A program made the position numbers and the translations under genes. DNA of 64,000 bases from Amycolatopsis marina (lineage in GTDB: Bacteria > Actinomycetota > Actinomycetes > Mycobacteriales > Pseudonocardiaceae). The stretch spans positions 62,001-126,000 of the forward strand of contig NZ_FOKG01000001.1 of NCBI RefSeq assembly GCF_900111885.1, read 5' to 3'. Positions 8,210 through 16,443 of the stretch are shown piece by piece. The notes under the pieces were generated by a model. That model had not been told where the DNA came from. It saw only the letters and a program-made list of their open reading frames with translations, and made no database searches. The first letter of the stretch is position 1. Every line of letters starts with the position of its first letter.

Positions 8210-10993
8210 ATGGGCAGGAAGGCCAGCGAGCAACGGGCCAGGGTGGTCACCGCACTCGACCAGTTGCGCCACCAGCTCGGGCTCGCACTCGGCTCGGCGG
8301 CGAACGCCAGGATCGCCGCCGAGACCGAACTCGCGAAGCTCGAGCTGGAGCAACGCATCGTCCGCGCGGGAATCGACAGATCGGCGGGCGATCCGGCGAT
8401 CGCCGAACAGGCCGGGGATCCGGCGATGTCCGGCGTGCTGTCCTGGCTCGACACCGTGCGCCGGCAGTTCTACACCGAGTGGGGAGACGGCCCGAACCGG
8501 CTGCGTGAACTGGTGGCGGCAAGCGCACCGGGACCGGCGGGCAGGCCGCCCGGCGACTGGCTGGGCCGGGTCGGCAGCTACAGCGGCGTCACCACGCCGG
8601 AGTTGTGGCGCATCGGCTCAGCCACGGTGGACGGCTCCAGCGCGGGCCAGACGGCGGGCGTCGAGCTGACCTTCGATGTCGCCGTCCCACTGCTCGGTGA
8701 GTCGCACATCAGCATCACCTCGGCGCCACCCGGCGCCACGACCCAGCCGAGGGCGAGCGTCGACGCGCTGGTCGAGAACCTGCTGACCAGGGTGCTCAGC
8801 ACGTTCGAGCCCGGTGCGGTCCGGGTGCATCTCTGGGACGTCGGACAGCTCACCGCGGTCCTGCCGAACTTCTACGCGCTCGGCCGCACCAGCGCGCTCA
8901 CCGTGCACGACCCCACCCGCCTTGTCGACCTGCTCGACGAGCTGGCCGGGCACATCCGCCGGATCCACGCATACACGATGCAGGCGGGTCACACGTCGCT
9001 GCAGTCGATGCGCAAGGCCACCGGGAAACGGGTCGAGCCGTGGCGGATCGCCGTGCTCTACGGCAACGGCGAACCGTTGCAACCCGAACAGCTGCGCGAT
9101 CTCAAGCGCGTGGCGAGCGGGGCGCTGGCGGCCGGTATCTCACTCGTTCTGGTGGACGTGCCGACCGCGCTCGGCGGTTCGGTGGAGTCGATCAGCCTGA
9201 TCGACGAGCGGCGTGCCGTCTGCAGCATGACGGGCACCGACCTCGTGGTGCAGCTGGACCCGCCACTTCCCGGCGGGCAGGTGAATCGCGCGGCGGCCAG
9301 GATCGCCGAGGCACTCATCGCCAAGCAGGGCGGCCCACGCTCGTTCGCCGATCTGCTGCCCGCCGAACTCGGACAGGAACACTCGGGGCGCGAACTGCGG
9401 GCTCCGGTGGGCTTCTACGAAGGCGAGGCGGTCGAGGTCGTGATCGGCGACGCCAGCCCGCACGTGCTGATCGGCGGGCCAAGCGGATCCGGCAAGACGA
9501 ACTTCCTCTACTCCATGCTCGGCAGCCTCACGGCCCGCTACTCCCCGGACGAGCTCGCGCTGTACCTGCTCGACTTCAAGGAGGGTGTCTCCTTCGCCGG
9601 CCTGGCCCCCGGCCGCAAGGACGCGAGCTGGCTGCCGCATGCCCGGTTGGTCGGGGTCAACGTGAACACCGACCGCGAGTTCGGTCTCGCGTTGCTCCGG
9701 TTCCTCGCCGACGAGCTGCGCAGGCGCTCGGCCGCGGCGAAGGACCACGAGGTGACCAACCTGGCCGAGCTGCGCGAACAGGACCCGGAGGGACACTGGC
9801 CGCGCATCGTCGCGGTGATCGACGAGTTCCAGTACCTGTTCGCCGGGCGGGACACGGTGACCGCGCTCGCGACCTCCTTGCTGGAGGACATCGCCCGACG
9901 TGGCCGTTCGCAGGGCATCCACCTGGTACTGGCCAGTCAGGACGTCGCTGGGATCGAGGCGTTCTGGGGCAAGCCCGCGGTGTTCGAACAGTGCACCCTG
10001 CGGATCGCGATGCCCAAGGCTCGCCGTGTGCTGGCCGAGGCCAACCAGGCAGCGGTCGCCGCGCCCCGCTGGCATGCGGTGATCAACCACGACTCCGGCG
10101 TCGCACACGGCAACCAGCTCGCGCACATTCCCGATGCCAGCGCGAAGGGCGTCTTTCCCGGACTCCAGCAACGGCTGTGGGAACGCTACGCGAGTGGGCA
10201 CCAGCAGCCCCGGCTCTTCGACGGCGCACACGCGCCGTTACTGGAGGAGGCCACGGCGTTCACCTCGCTCGTGCCCGTGGCCCGTCCACGGGCACTGCTC
10301 GGGCAGTCGATCGACGTCGCCGAGGTCGCGCAGGGCGTCGAACTGTCCGGCGCGCCGGGGCGCAACGTCGCCGTGCTCGGCACCGCGACGAAGGAGGCCG
10401 TGTCCATTCTGGACTCCGCCACCCGCTCGCTCGCCAACCAGTTCCGGCAGGGCGATGTGGAGTTCGTGCTGACGTGCCTGGTGGAGTCGTGCGAGCCTGC
10501 GGTGAACGAACTGGCCGACTGGCTCGCCACGACGGGGCACAAGGTGGAGGTCGTTCCCGGATCCGACCTGCCTGCCAGGGTGAGCGCACTCGCGGGCGAC
10601 CTCGGCTCGGGGGCGATTCGGCGGATGCTCGTGCTCTACGGTGCGGACGCGGCCCTGCCCGCGCTGGAGCAGAAGGCACCCGGCCAGCAGAGCGGCCTGG
10701 ACCACCTGCGAGCGCTGCTCAAGCAGGGACCGTCGAACGGCCTGCACGTAATCGGCTGGTGGCGCGGAACCGCAAGACTCAAGGACACCCTCGGGTTCGG
10801 CGGGACCGACGACATCGGCGCGTGGGCGGCACTGGACGTCCAGGGAAATGAGCTCAGTCCGTTCTCCGCCGGGCAGGTGGTGCACTGGTCGCCGCGGTCG
10901 GGAAGGGCGTTGTTCTTCGACCGCAGCACACACGCATCGCCGGAAGTGATCATTCCGTTCCACCGGCCGGAAGCGGAGGAGCACGATGACTGA
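8210..10993 (+). CDS. Soluble FtsK/SpoIIIE-type ATPase with three RecA-like regions (EccC-like build)
   Basis: 927 residues without transmembrane segments. Residues 1-60 form a coiled coil. Residues about 145-400 resemble a RecA-like domain without Walker A. The central FtsK domain is intact: Walker A GGPSGSGKT at about 422-430, Walker B VAVIDEFQYLF near 534, and the sensor strand HLVLASQDV. Residues about 690-927 look like a third, degenerate nucleotide-binding fold (GAPGRNVAVLGTATKEAV, where the lysine loop is lost). FtsK motors move DNA or, in EccC of type VII secretion, substrate proteins. The small helical proteins upstream suggest protein handling, but the lack of a membrane anchor argues against ordinary EccC. 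The next gene overlaps by 8 bp. The substrate is unknown. Confidence 0.85.
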   Translation: MGRKASEQRARVVTALDQLRHQLGLALGSAANARIAAETELAKLELEQRIVRAGIDRSAGDPAIAEQAGDPAMSGVLSWLDTVRRQFYTEWGDGPNRLRELVAASAPGPAGRPPGDWLGRVGSYSGVTTPELWRIGSATVDGSSAGQTAGVELTFDVAVPLLGESHISITSAPPGATTQPRASVDALVENLLTRVLSTFEPGAVRVHLWDVGQLTAVLPNFYALGRTSALTVHDPTRLVDLLDELAGHIRRIHAYTMQAGHTSLQSMRKATGKRVEPWRIAVLYGNGEPLQPEQLRDLKRVASGALAAGISLVLVDVPTALGGSVESISLIDERRAVCSMTGTDLVVQLDPPLPGGQVNRAAARIAEALIAKQGGPRSFADLLPAELGQEHSGRELRAPVGFYEGEAVEVVIGDASPHVLIGGPSGSGKTNFLYSMLGSLTARYSPDELALYLLDFKEGVSFAGLAPGRKDASWLPHARLVGVNVNTDREFGLALLRFLADELRRRSAAAKDHEVTNLAELREQDPEGHWPRIVAVIDEFQYLFAGRDTVTALATSLLEDIARRGRSQGIHLVLASQDVAGIEAFWGKPAVFEQCTLRIAMPKARRVLAEANQAAVAAPRWHAVINHDSGVAHGNQLAHIPDASAKGVFPGLQQRLWERYASGHQQPRLFDGAHAPLLEEATAFTSLVPVARPRALLGQSIDVAEVAQGVELSGAPGRNVAVLGTATKEAVSILDSATRSLANQFRQGDVEFVLTCLVESCEPAVNELADWLATTGHKVEVVPGSDLPARVSALAGDLGSGAIRRMLVLYGADAALPALEQKAPGQQSGLDHLRALLKQGPSNGLHVIGWWRGTARLKDTLGFGGTDDIGAWAALDVQGNELSPFSAGQVVHWSPRSGRALFFDRSTHASPEVIIPFHRPEAEEHDD

Positions 10994-11345
10994 GAGTGCC
11001 GCCTTGCGCTACAAGGAAATCGTCGCGCTGGCCCGTAAGTCCGCGGACGACCTGCGGTCCTGGGAGCTGGCACGGGCCGAGGAACTCGACGGCGCGATCG
11101 CGGGAGCAAAAGCCGAGATCGAGCAGGCGGCCCAACGCGAGCAGACCACTGAGGAGCGGGCCAACCGCTGGTGGCGGATGGCGGTGGACAACGTGTCCAG
11201 GGTGTCGTGGCTGGAGGCAGGCGCCGGGCCCGAACCGGTGTCCTCGGCACGCGGGGAGTGGCTTAGCCGGTACCTGGAGGACATCCGGCCTGCCTATCAC
11301 GAGCTGAACCAGTCGATTCTGAACCTGGGCTGGCGGGCCCGCTGA
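10986..11345 (+). CDS. Small coiled-coil protein, last gene of FtsK cassette
   Basis: 119 residues starting inside the last codons of the ATPase gene (8-bp overlap), so translation is coupled and stoichiometry with the ATPase is likely. The first 60 residues are strongly helical and charged (ALARKSADDLRSWELARAEE, AEIEQAAQREQTTEERANRW). The second half contains WWRMAVDNVSRVSWLEAG and an aromatic, less regular tail. There is no signal peptide and no known domain. It is probably an adaptor of the ATPase. Confidence 0.75.
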   Translation: MTESAALRYKEIVALARKSADDLRSWELARAEELDGAIAGAKAEIEQAAQREQTTEERANRWWRMAVDNVSRVSWLEAGAGPEPVSSARGEWLSRYLEDIRPAYHELNQSILNLGWRAR

Positions 11346-11421
11346 CCTTCCCTCCTGCGGGGGAGGCGAGTCCACCGCAGCGGTGAAGCGGGCGGACGCT
11401 GCGCGCGGCAGGCTGGCCGGC

Positions 11422-12441
11422 ATGACGACCACAGCGCGCCAAAGCACGGGACCTGCCGGCCCCACGGACAGTGGGCCAAGCGGGCGGGCAAGGCCGTTCG
11501 CTGTAGCCGCATTGGCAGTCGCCGTCCTCTATGGAGCACTGCGGACATGCTGGCAGCTGCTCGGCAGTCCGACGGAGCTGTCCGCGCGTGGGGGCGACCT
11601 CATCGGTTTCACCGGCTGGAGCGCGATCGGGCTCTGTGCCGTGGCGGCGCTGGCCGCGGGGGCACTCGCCACGCTGCGGCTGACCGGTGCCGCGCGAACG
11701 GCGCTGCTGGTCCTCGCCATGGTGGTCAGTGTCGCGCTGCTCGGAGCCAGTGCGATGTTGCTGCTCGACGTGGTCGGCGGCATCCTGCCAGGGCTGGGGA
11801 TCCGCTTCTACCCACTCGGCGCGCTGAGCCGAGCCGCCTGCGTCGGCACGGCCGTGCTGCTGATGCTGGCCACACTCGCCTACCGGAAGGCGACCCACTC
11901 CGGTTGTCCCGACTGCGGCCGGGGCGACGACGGGCCCACGGAGCCGCGTCGCACTCCGGCGTGGGCGTACTGGGCCGCGTATCTCTCCGTTGCGGGCTGT
12001 GTCGCCAGGATCATCGCGCAACTGGTGGTCGGGATGGACCAAACCCCCGTGGGCGGCGGTATCTCGGTGATCCTGTTCGAGGTGGGCTTCGTCCTCGGCG
12101 GCACGCTACTGCCGCTCGCCCTCGTGCACACCTGGGGCCTGATCTGGCCGCGATGGCTGCCAAGGCTCGCGGGGCGGCGGGTTCCCCGCTGGCTGGTGCT
12201 CGGCCCCGGCATCGGGATCTCCGCCGGTCTTGTTGTCTACTTCGGACTGATGCTGCTGACGATGGCGGCCGAACGGCTGCAGGGCCGGAACCCGTTCCCG
12301 CCGTCGGATGGTTTGGTACTGCCGGAGGCGTTCTTCTGGATTTCCGTGCCCGCTTATCTGCTCTGGGGGCTCGGCATGGCGGGTGCGGCGCTGTCGTACC
12401 AGCGCCGCACCCGCCCCACCTGCGTCACGTGTGCTGCCTGA
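11422..12441 (+). CDS. Eight-helix integral membrane protein, unknown function
   Basis: 339 residues from ATG 11422; an earlier in-frame ATG at 11383 would add a charged stretch with no ribosome site. About eight hydrophobic segments are seen, for example PFAVAALAVAVLYGALRTCW, LLVLAMVVSVALLGASAMLL and WLVLGPGIGISAGLVVYFGL. A short cytosolic-type CPDCGRGDDG loop in the middle and CVTCAA at the end give two Cys pairs that could bind metal. The family is common in actinobacteria but unassigned. It runs in the direction of the FtsK cassette with a 76-bp gap and converges on the nuclease gene. Confidence 0.7.
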   Translation: MTTTARQSTGPAGPTDSGPSGRARPFAVAALAVAVLYGALRTCWQLLGSPTELSARGGDLIGFTGWSAIGLCAVAALAAGALATLRLTGAARTALLVLAMVVSVALLGASAMLLLDVVGGILPGLGIRFYPLGALSRAACVGTAVLLMLATLAYRKATHSGCPDCGRGDDGPTEPRRTPAWAYWAAYLSVAGCVARIIAQLVVGMDQTPVGGGISVILFEVGFVLGGTLLPLALVHTWGLIWPRWLPRLAGRRVPRWLVLGPGIGISAGLVVYFGLMLLTMAAERLQGRNPFPPSDGLVLPEAFFWISVPAYLLWGLGMAGAALSYQRRTRPTCVTCAA

Positions 12442-12448
12442 CGCCAGC

Positions 12449-14932
12449 TCAGCGGCGGCCGAAGATCCGCTCCAGCCAGTCGATCAGCTCGTTGACCGCG
12501 TCCAGTGCCGGGTTCCCGGTGCCAGGCAGGAAGCGAACCAGTTGCGGGTCATGGTCGCTGGCCTGCTCCGCGAACTCGGCGTTGATGTGGACGACGTCGT
12601 AGTCCACACCGCGCGGAGCAACGGAGATCAGCACGTGGTCGAGCACCTGCGAATTGCCCTCGAACACGTAGCTGTACCTGTCACCCTCGGGGAGGGTGTC
12701 GATCAGCGCGGTCAGCGCTCCACCCTCGGTCAGGGTCCGCACCGTCGGGGAGAACGAGTAGTCGTTGATGTCACCCGCGACGACCACGTTCGCCCTCGGG
12801 TCGGCCGCCAGCACGTCGTCGACGAACCCGCGCACGGCCTGAGCCTGCGCCACCCGCTGCTCCTCGGAACCGCGGTTCGGCGGCTGGAACCGGCCGTGCG
12901 TCGGCTGGTCCCCGCCCTTCGACGCGAAGTGGTTGGCTACCACGAACACCGTGCGACCACGGAAGACGAACTCTCCGGCCAAGGACTTACGGCTGTCCTC
13001 CCACGCGGCGTTCGCCGGGTCGATCCGGCCCGGCGAGACCGACAGCTTCGCCCTGCCCCGTTCACGGGACACCTCGACGGGCGTGACGGCGTCTCCACCA
13101 GGACGGTCCACAAACGACACACGATCCGGATTGAACAGGAAACCGACGCGGATGTTGCCACCCGGCTGACCGCCGTCGGTGAGGTCCTGCGGGTCGATCT
13201 GCCGCCACTCGTACCTGGGGCCGCCAGCCGCCGCGATGGCGTCAACGAAGCGCGCCATCGTCTCGTCTGCGGCCACCACGCCGTCGCCCCTGCCGTCCGG
13301 GCCGTTGTTGTCCTGGATCTCCTCCAGGGTCACGATGTCCGGAGAGGCGAGATTGTCCACGACACCGCGGGCGAGCTCGTCGAACTTCGCCTGCTCGTTG
13401 CGGGCGGAGAGGTTCTCCACGTTGTACGTCGCGATCGCCAGCTCGCCACCACGCTGTGCCCGGGTTACCTCCCTGGCCAGCCCGTTGTCCTTGACCTCAC
13501 CGAGCATCGAGGCGAACAGGGTGTAACCGCCGAAACTGTCGTACTCCACCGGTCCCGCGGTCAGTCCGGTCAGCACGTCACCGGTGTTGGCCTGCGGGAA
13601 CGGCCGCTCGGCGAACGGAATCAGGGACTCGATCTTGAGGATTCCGGTGTTCGGCCGGTCGTAGCCTTGATAGACCGTTCCGCCGCGCACCGAGGGATTC
13701 TGCTCCGGCTTCGTCGTCACGTACAACTCGTTGTACTGACTGCTCGGCCCGACGACGCGGGCGTCGCTGACGCTGATCAGCTCACTCTCATGGGCCTCCC
13801 AGAAGTCCAGCGAGTACCGGTCCGGTTCGAGGGGCAGCGGTTCGATGTTGCCACCGGGCTGAGCCACCAGCTCGTCCGGCAGCGTCTCCTGTGTGATGAC
13901 CGTCGGCTCGGGAACGGGATTCCCGCCCGACACAACCGTCCACTGGGCGTCGGTCAGTTCGGTCAGCGACTGGTACTTCGAACTGGAGGGGTTGTCCGGG
14001 TAGTACTCCTTGACCGTCGCGGTGACCGTCACCTCGTCACCGGGCGCGACGTCGGGAGCCACTGATCCACTGTAGACGAAGATGCCCTCGCTGGTGCGCG
14101 GGTCGTCGTCGCTTTCGGGGTCCTGCATCCAGAATCCGCGTGAACCGAAGTTCCTGGTCGTCGTCACCACGCCGGTCACCCCGACGCGCTCGCCTGCCAG
14201 CGGCGAGATCCGGGTGGTGCCCTGGATGTCGTGGATCCGCGCGGCGGTGGGGGGCTCGGGGTCCGGGTCGCCGCCATCGTCTGGGGTCTCGCCCGCCGTG
14301 TTCGTCGGGCTGGGTGCGCCCGCGGTGAAGTCTGCCGCGTTGGAGTCCGTGTCGGTCAGTTCCGGCCGCGCCACCGAGGTCGTGTTGTTGGTACCAGGCG
14401 CGGGCGAGTTCTCCCGCACCACGGCTCCGCCGTAGCCGACCAGGTCGACGATCCGTGCGTCGGCGGCACAGTCGGCGGCGGTGCGGCAGGTCAGCGGTTC
14501 GGTGCTCGCGACGAGGGCGACGGTGCCGGCCGAGGCGGACATGGCGATGCTGCCCGCCGCGTCCGGTGTGGGCAGTTCGACCGTGCCGCCCGCGCCCCTG
14601 CCCTGCGCGACGAGGTAGCGCGCATCGGGCTCGATCGCGCCGGTCAGTGCCGTGGCCTGCCAGCGGCTGCTCGCGCTGGGTGAGGCAGGCAGGTACTGCA
14701 CGGTGAAACCGTCGAGGGAGGCAGCCGCGCTGCCCACCGTGGCGAGCTCGACGAAGTCGTTGGTCAGTTCGGCGCCGGAGTTGCCGCCGCCGCCGTAGAC
14801 CTCGGCGATCAGCGCGCCGGTGCTCGGCACCGCCGCGGCGACCGGTGCGGTGACCATCAGGCCGACCCCGGTCGCGACGGCGGCGGTGACCGCTCCGACT
14901 CTTCGACCCACTACTCGTGAACGTTTTGTCAC
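12449..14932 (-). CDS. Secreted ExeM/NucH-type endonuclease with lamin-tail domain
   Basis: 827 residues from GTG 14932, which has GAGGAGG seven bases before it; an upstream in-frame start at 15172 would run through the inverted repeat and is rejected. A signal peptide (GAVTAAVATGVGLMVTAPVAAA) is followed by a lamin-tail-like domain (ALIAEVYGGGGNSGAELTND), an OB-fold segment (IHDIQGTTRISPLAGERVGV) and a C-terminal endonuclease/exonuclease/phosphatase domain: ATYNVENL, DIVTLEEIQDN, VVVAGDINDYS and the SDHDPQL terminus. The metal-binding and catalytic residues of EEP nucleases are therefore present. It most likely degrades extracellular DNA. It stands alone, converging with the membrane protein gene. 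Confidence 0.87.
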   Translation of the reverse strand: MTKRSRVVGRRVGAVTAAVATGVGLMVTAPVAAAVPSTGALIAEVYGGGGNSGAELTNDFVELATVGSAAASLDGFTVQYLPASPSASSRWQATALTGAIEPDARYLVAQGRGAGGTVELPTPDAAGSIAMSASAGTVALVASTEPLTCRTAADCAADARIVDLVGYGGAVVRENSPAPGTNNTTSVARPELTDTDSNAADFTAGAPSPTNTAGETPDDGGDPDPEPPTAARIHDIQGTTRISPLAGERVGVTGVVTTTRNFGSRGFWMQDPESDDDPRTSEGIFVYSGSVAPDVAPGDEVTVTATVKEYYPDNPSSSKYQSLTELTDAQWTVVSGGNPVPEPTVITQETLPDELVAQPGGNIEPLPLEPDRYSLDFWEAHESELISVSDARVVGPSSQYNELYVTTKPEQNPSVRGGTVYQGYDRPNTGILKIESLIPFAERPFPQANTGDVLTGLTAGPVEYDSFGGYTLFASMLGEVKDNGLAREVTRAQRGGELAIATYNVENLSARNEQAKFDELARGVVDNLASPDIVTLEEIQDNNGPDGRGDGVVAADETMARFVDAIAAAGGPRYEWRQIDPQDLTDGGQPGGNIRVGFLFNPDRVSFVDRPGGDAVTPVEVSRERGRAKLSVSPGRIDPANAAWEDSRKSLAGEFVFRGRTVFVVANHFASKGGDQPTHGRFQPPNRGSEEQRVAQAQAVRGFVDDVLAADPRANVVVAGDINDYSFSPTVRTLTEGGALTALIDTLPEGDRYSYVFEGNSQVLDHVLISVAPRGVDYDVVHINAEFAEQASDHDPQLVRFLPGTGNPALDAVNELIDWLERIFGRR

Positions 14933-15049
14933 GTTCTGTCCTCCTCGGTTGTCCGGTCGTGGAATCGTCCCCCGAACAAGTGAGGAGAATGAAGACAATC
15001 CGGCAACTGTTAGTAACAGTTCACCCACCCGGCCGCCAGTCGCCAGGTT

Positions 15050-15170
15050 GGAGCGCCTGCAAGTACACCCAAGCAAGATCGTTTTCGCCGCTAACCGCAG
15101 CCATCCAGTCTCCGGTTGGCTGCGGTTGCAGACGGGTTTGATCTTGCTTGGAGGTACTTGCAGACGCTCC
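15050..15170. repeat. 121-bp inverted repeat with 28-bp dispersed element at both ends
   Basis: The left arm begins GGAGCGCCTGCAAGTACACC and continues CCAAGCAAGATC; the reverse complement of the right arm reads GGAGCGTCTGCAAGTACCTC and continues the same way. Both arms end in ACCGCAGCC, giving arms of about 52 bp around a 15-bp centre. A third, solo copy of the core lies at 36170-36197. It sits between the nuclease start and the TauD stop, so on the minus strand it may also act as a terminator of the dioxygenase gene. Confidence 0.8.
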
Positions 15171-15193
15171 ATCCCCTGTGGGGAGGTGTGGGG

Positions 15194-16126
15194 CTAGAAG
15201 GGCTGGTCTCCCGCGATGGCCACGCGTTCGGCTACCCGGGGGTGTGGGTGGTAGTCGTTGACCGCGTAGTGCTGTGTCGCGCGGTTGTCCCAGAACGCCA
15301 CCGAGTTCTCCCGCCACTGGAACCGGACCTGGAACTCCGGCACGTGGGCCTGGGTGAACAGCAGATGCAGCAGCCGGTCGCTCTCCGCGCGGTCCATGCC
15401 GACGATGTGCGTGGTGAACGCCTGGTTCACGAACAACGTCCGCCGCCCCGTCTCCGGGTGCCTGCGCACGACGGGATGCTCGACCGGCGGGAACTCGTGC
15501 TGGTGGCTGGCGAGGTGGGCGTGATCGCTGAAGCGGTCGAAGCCGGGAATGAAGTCGTGCACGGCACGGAGCCCGTCGATCCGCTGCCGCACGTCCTCGG
15601 GCAGGTTGTCGTAGGCGGCGGCCATGTCCGCCCACATGGTGTCGCCGCCGACCGGCGGGACCTGCACCAGCCGGAGCACCGACCCCAGTGCGGGACTCGG
15701 CCGGAACGTGACGTCGGTGTGCCAGATGTTCTCGTAGGCCGGCATCGAGCCGCCCCTGGCGAAGCGGGTCACGTGCTCGTCGTCGCCGACCGGAATGAAC
15801 GGGTTGGTCTCCAGCTCGCCCCAGTTGCGCGCGAACGCACGCTGCTGCTCCGAGGTGATCCGCTGGTCGCGGAAGAACAGCACCTTCCACTCCAACAGGG
15901 CCCTGTTCAGCTCCGCGCGCAGTTCCGGCCGCAGCGGCTCACCGAGGTCGACGCCGTCGATCTCGGCACCGATCACCCGCCCGAGCGGGCGCAGGTCGAA
16001 CAGGTCGTACGGCGCGGACTCCACGCCGTCGGGCAGTCGGCGCAGCACGCGTGGGCCTTCCAGAATCCCGTCGGCGGGCACCTGGGCCGCACGCAGGGCA
16101 GGACGGGACGGCAGATCAATGGACAT
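15194..16126 (-). CDS. TauD/TfdA-family Fe(II)/2-oxoglutarate dioxygenase
   Basis: 310 residues from ATG 16126 (GAGGAAAA just upstream); a longer in-frame start at 16177 lacks a site. The Fe(II) facial triad is complete: HTDV near residue 135 (His and Asp) and the distal His in TQHYAVNDY near 286, with the 2-oxoglutarate-binding Arg in RVAIAGD near the end. WADMAAAYDNLPEDVRQRID is typical of taurine/alkylsulfonate dioxygenases. The enzyme would oxidatively release sulfite or a similar group from a small organic acid. No transporter or sulfur gene is nearby, so the substrate is open. Confidence 0.88.
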   Translation of the reverse strand: MSIDLPSRPALRAAQVPADGILEGPRVLRRLPDGVESAPYDLFDLRPLGRVIGAEIDGVDLGEPLRPELRAELNRALLEWKVLFFRDQRITSEQQRAFARNWGELETNPFIPVGDDEHVTRFARGGSMPAYENIWHTDVTFRPSPALGSVLRLVQVPPVGGDTMWADMAAAYDNLPEDVRQRIDGLRAVHDFIPGFDRFSDHAHLASHQHEFPPVEHPVVRRHPETGRRTLFVNQAFTTHIVGMDRAESDRLLHLLFTQAHVPEFQVRFQWRENSVAFWDNRATQHYAVNDYHPHPRVAERVAIAGDQPF

Positions 16127-16443
16127 ACTGGTTTTCCTCACTTCTCGGCGAGTCTGCTGGGTTCCCACGAAGCGCACGCAGCCCGCACCGGGGTAGGGCG
16201 AAAGCCTCGTACCCGGATCTGTCAGGACTACTGGATCTCCGGCTGCGCGCTGAAGCTAGTTCGGCGGGGAACCGAGACGGCCGCGGCGCAGCAGCAGGGC
16301 GACTACGCCGACTCCGGCTACCCGCGAAACACGGTGCAGCCGCGGGACAACAGAGTGTTCCCGGAGAAGTGGCATGGCCTGATGGTGGCCTACCGGACGC
16401 CGATCGGTCAACTCGGCCCAACCAGCGGACTCGGCCGTGCCGG
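16127..16443. other. Gene-free stretch between TauD and iniC-like genes
   Basis: 317 bp. Plus-strand frames here are open but have arginine-rich composition and no start with a ribosome site; minus-strand frames are no better. It must contain the promoter of the TauD gene (reading left) and the 3' end of the ini-like operon. No clear hairpin or operator was found. Confidence 0.35.

Noticed and set aside
14933..15172. N-terminal extension of the secreted nuclease
   Set aside because: It would cross the inverted repeat; GTG 14932 has a good ribosome site and a signal peptide.
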